DNA of 5,825 nucleotides from Chloroflexota bacterium (GTDB taxonomy: Bacteria > Chloroflexota > Dehalococcoidia > UBA2979), in contig VYDC01000279.1 in the NCBI GenBank assembly GCA_009843585.1, positions 1-5,825 of the forward strand, given 5' to 3'. Below are positions 5,368-5,825 of this stretch, in pieces. The translations under genes were made by a program, and so were the position numbers. The notes under the pieces were generated by a model that was given only the letters and a program-made list of their open reading frames with translations, made no database searches and had not been told where the DNA came from. The first letter of the stretch is position 1, and each line of letters starts with the position of its first letter.

Positions 5368-5825
5368 CCGCGGTCCTCCGACCTCAGCGCCGGCAGCTGC
5401 ACGTAGCGACCGGAGAGGTCGGCGGCGCGGAGCGCGTCGCGCACGTCGCCGCCCTCGACGCGCCTCACCCCCTCCAGGTGGGGCGCCACCAGGGCGCGGA
5501 TCTGCTGCTGCTGCCGGACGAGCGTGTCGGTGGCGTCGATGCGGGTGAGCCCGAACTCCCCCGTGAGCCGACGGTACTCGTCGATGATGCGCCCCTGGAA
5601 GATGCGGAACGACTCGACGGGGTCGTCCGAGAGCCCGAGATCCATTCCGGCCTCGTAGTACTTGATGCCGGCGCGGGCCGAGGCGATGCGGCGCATCGCC
5701 TCCTCGAGCGGAACGTCGAAGTAGAAGGCGAGCGTCGGCGTCACGGCGAAGGAGTAGAGGCGGCGAAGCCACTCCCTGGGGACGCCGCGCGCGGCGTCGC
5801 GGGCGAAGGCCGTGTAGGCGTACCG
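5364..5825 (-). CDS. Thymidylate kinase-like paralogue, 5' end outside window
   Basis: This is the C-terminal 153 residues of a second thymidylate kinase-family protein. The window edge falls inside the DRY motif: the first visible residues are RY, followed by AYTAFARDAARGVP. It aligns with the downstream gene through ARxxxRGVPRxW, LYxFAxxP, YxDVPxEE and the LID-like segment KYYEAGMDLGLSDD (visible residues 55-68), then FQGRIIDEYRRL matching YQTQLIAEFRRL, and a final IDA-type strand. It therefore arose by duplication, but the two are clearly diverged. After the usual end of the fold it carries about 30-35 further residues (from about LVAPHLEGVRR) with no recognised motif. The P-loop is not visible, so whether this copy keeps the Walker A Lys is unknown. 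Its TGA at 5364-5366 overlaps the next gene's GTG, so both are made from one transcript. It may be the catalytic dTMP kinase and its neighbour a specialised copy; this is inference. Confidence 0.85.
   Translation of the reverse strand, partial: RYAYTAFARDAARGVPREWLRRLYSFAVTPTLAFYFDVPLEEAMRRIASARAGIKYYEAGMDLGLSDDPVESFRIFQGRIIDEYRRLTGEFGLTRIDATDTLVRQQQQIRALVAPHLEGVRRVEGGDVRDALRAADLSGRYVQLPALRSEDRG
5374..5379 (-). promoter_or_regulatory. Ribosome binding site of the downstream kinase gene
   Basis: On the minus strand this reads GGAGGA, six bases before the GTG start at 5367. It lies inside the last codons of the upstream kinase gene and supports the GTG start with a GTGA stop/start overlap. Confidence 0.8.

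Noticed and set aside
1..5825. Mobile element, CRISPR array, tRNA/rRNA or defence system
   Set aside because: No transposase or integrase motifs, regularly spaced repeats, tRNA-like folds or known defence proteins were seen on either strand.

Overview
This is a very GC-rich, densely coded bacterial chromosomal window (GC estimated by eye, not computed) with five protein genes, two of them cut by the window edges. The broad impression is Chloroflexota-like, perhaps a high-GC Dehalococcoidia or SAR202-type lineage. Reasons are the mix of a family III CoA-transferase, a Gfo/Idh/MocA oxidoreductase and a lactonase-like metallo-beta-lactamase-fold hydrolase, a DUF4349 lipoprotein, and a tandem pair of divergent thymidylate-kinase-like genes. 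A high-GC actinobacterium such as Thermoleophilia is the main alternative. No ribosomal or other marker gene is present, so this placement is an inference.

Layout: (1) bases 1-771, + strand, C-terminal two thirds of a Gfo/Idh/MocA oxidoreductase; (2) a short convergent gap with a GC hairpin; (3) 840-2039, - strand, a complete CaiB/BaiF family III CoA-transferase; (4) 2040-2210, a divergent control region with two GC-rich inverted repeats and strong ribosome binding sites facing outward on both sides; (5) 2211-3086, + strand, a complete MBL-fold hydrolase with the full metal-ligand set; (6) 3174-4553, + strand, a DUF4349 membrane lipoprotein with an additional predicted beta-rich domain; (7) a convergent gap with a long hairpin; (8) 4633-5367 and 5364-5825, - strand, two overlapping thymidylate-kinase-like paralogues joined by a GTGA stop/start overlap.

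The first three genes look like accessory catabolism (sugar or polyol-type oxidoreductase, acyl-CoA activation by CoA transfer, ester or lactone hydrolysis), but nothing in the sequence fixes a substrate, and their convergent and divergent order argues against a single operon. The kinase pair is one translationally coupled unit. Its downstream member has Arg in place of the Walker A Lys, which is the most interesting point in the window. No mobile element, CRISPR array, tRNA or rRNA was seen, and I see no convincing new defence or biosynthetic system.
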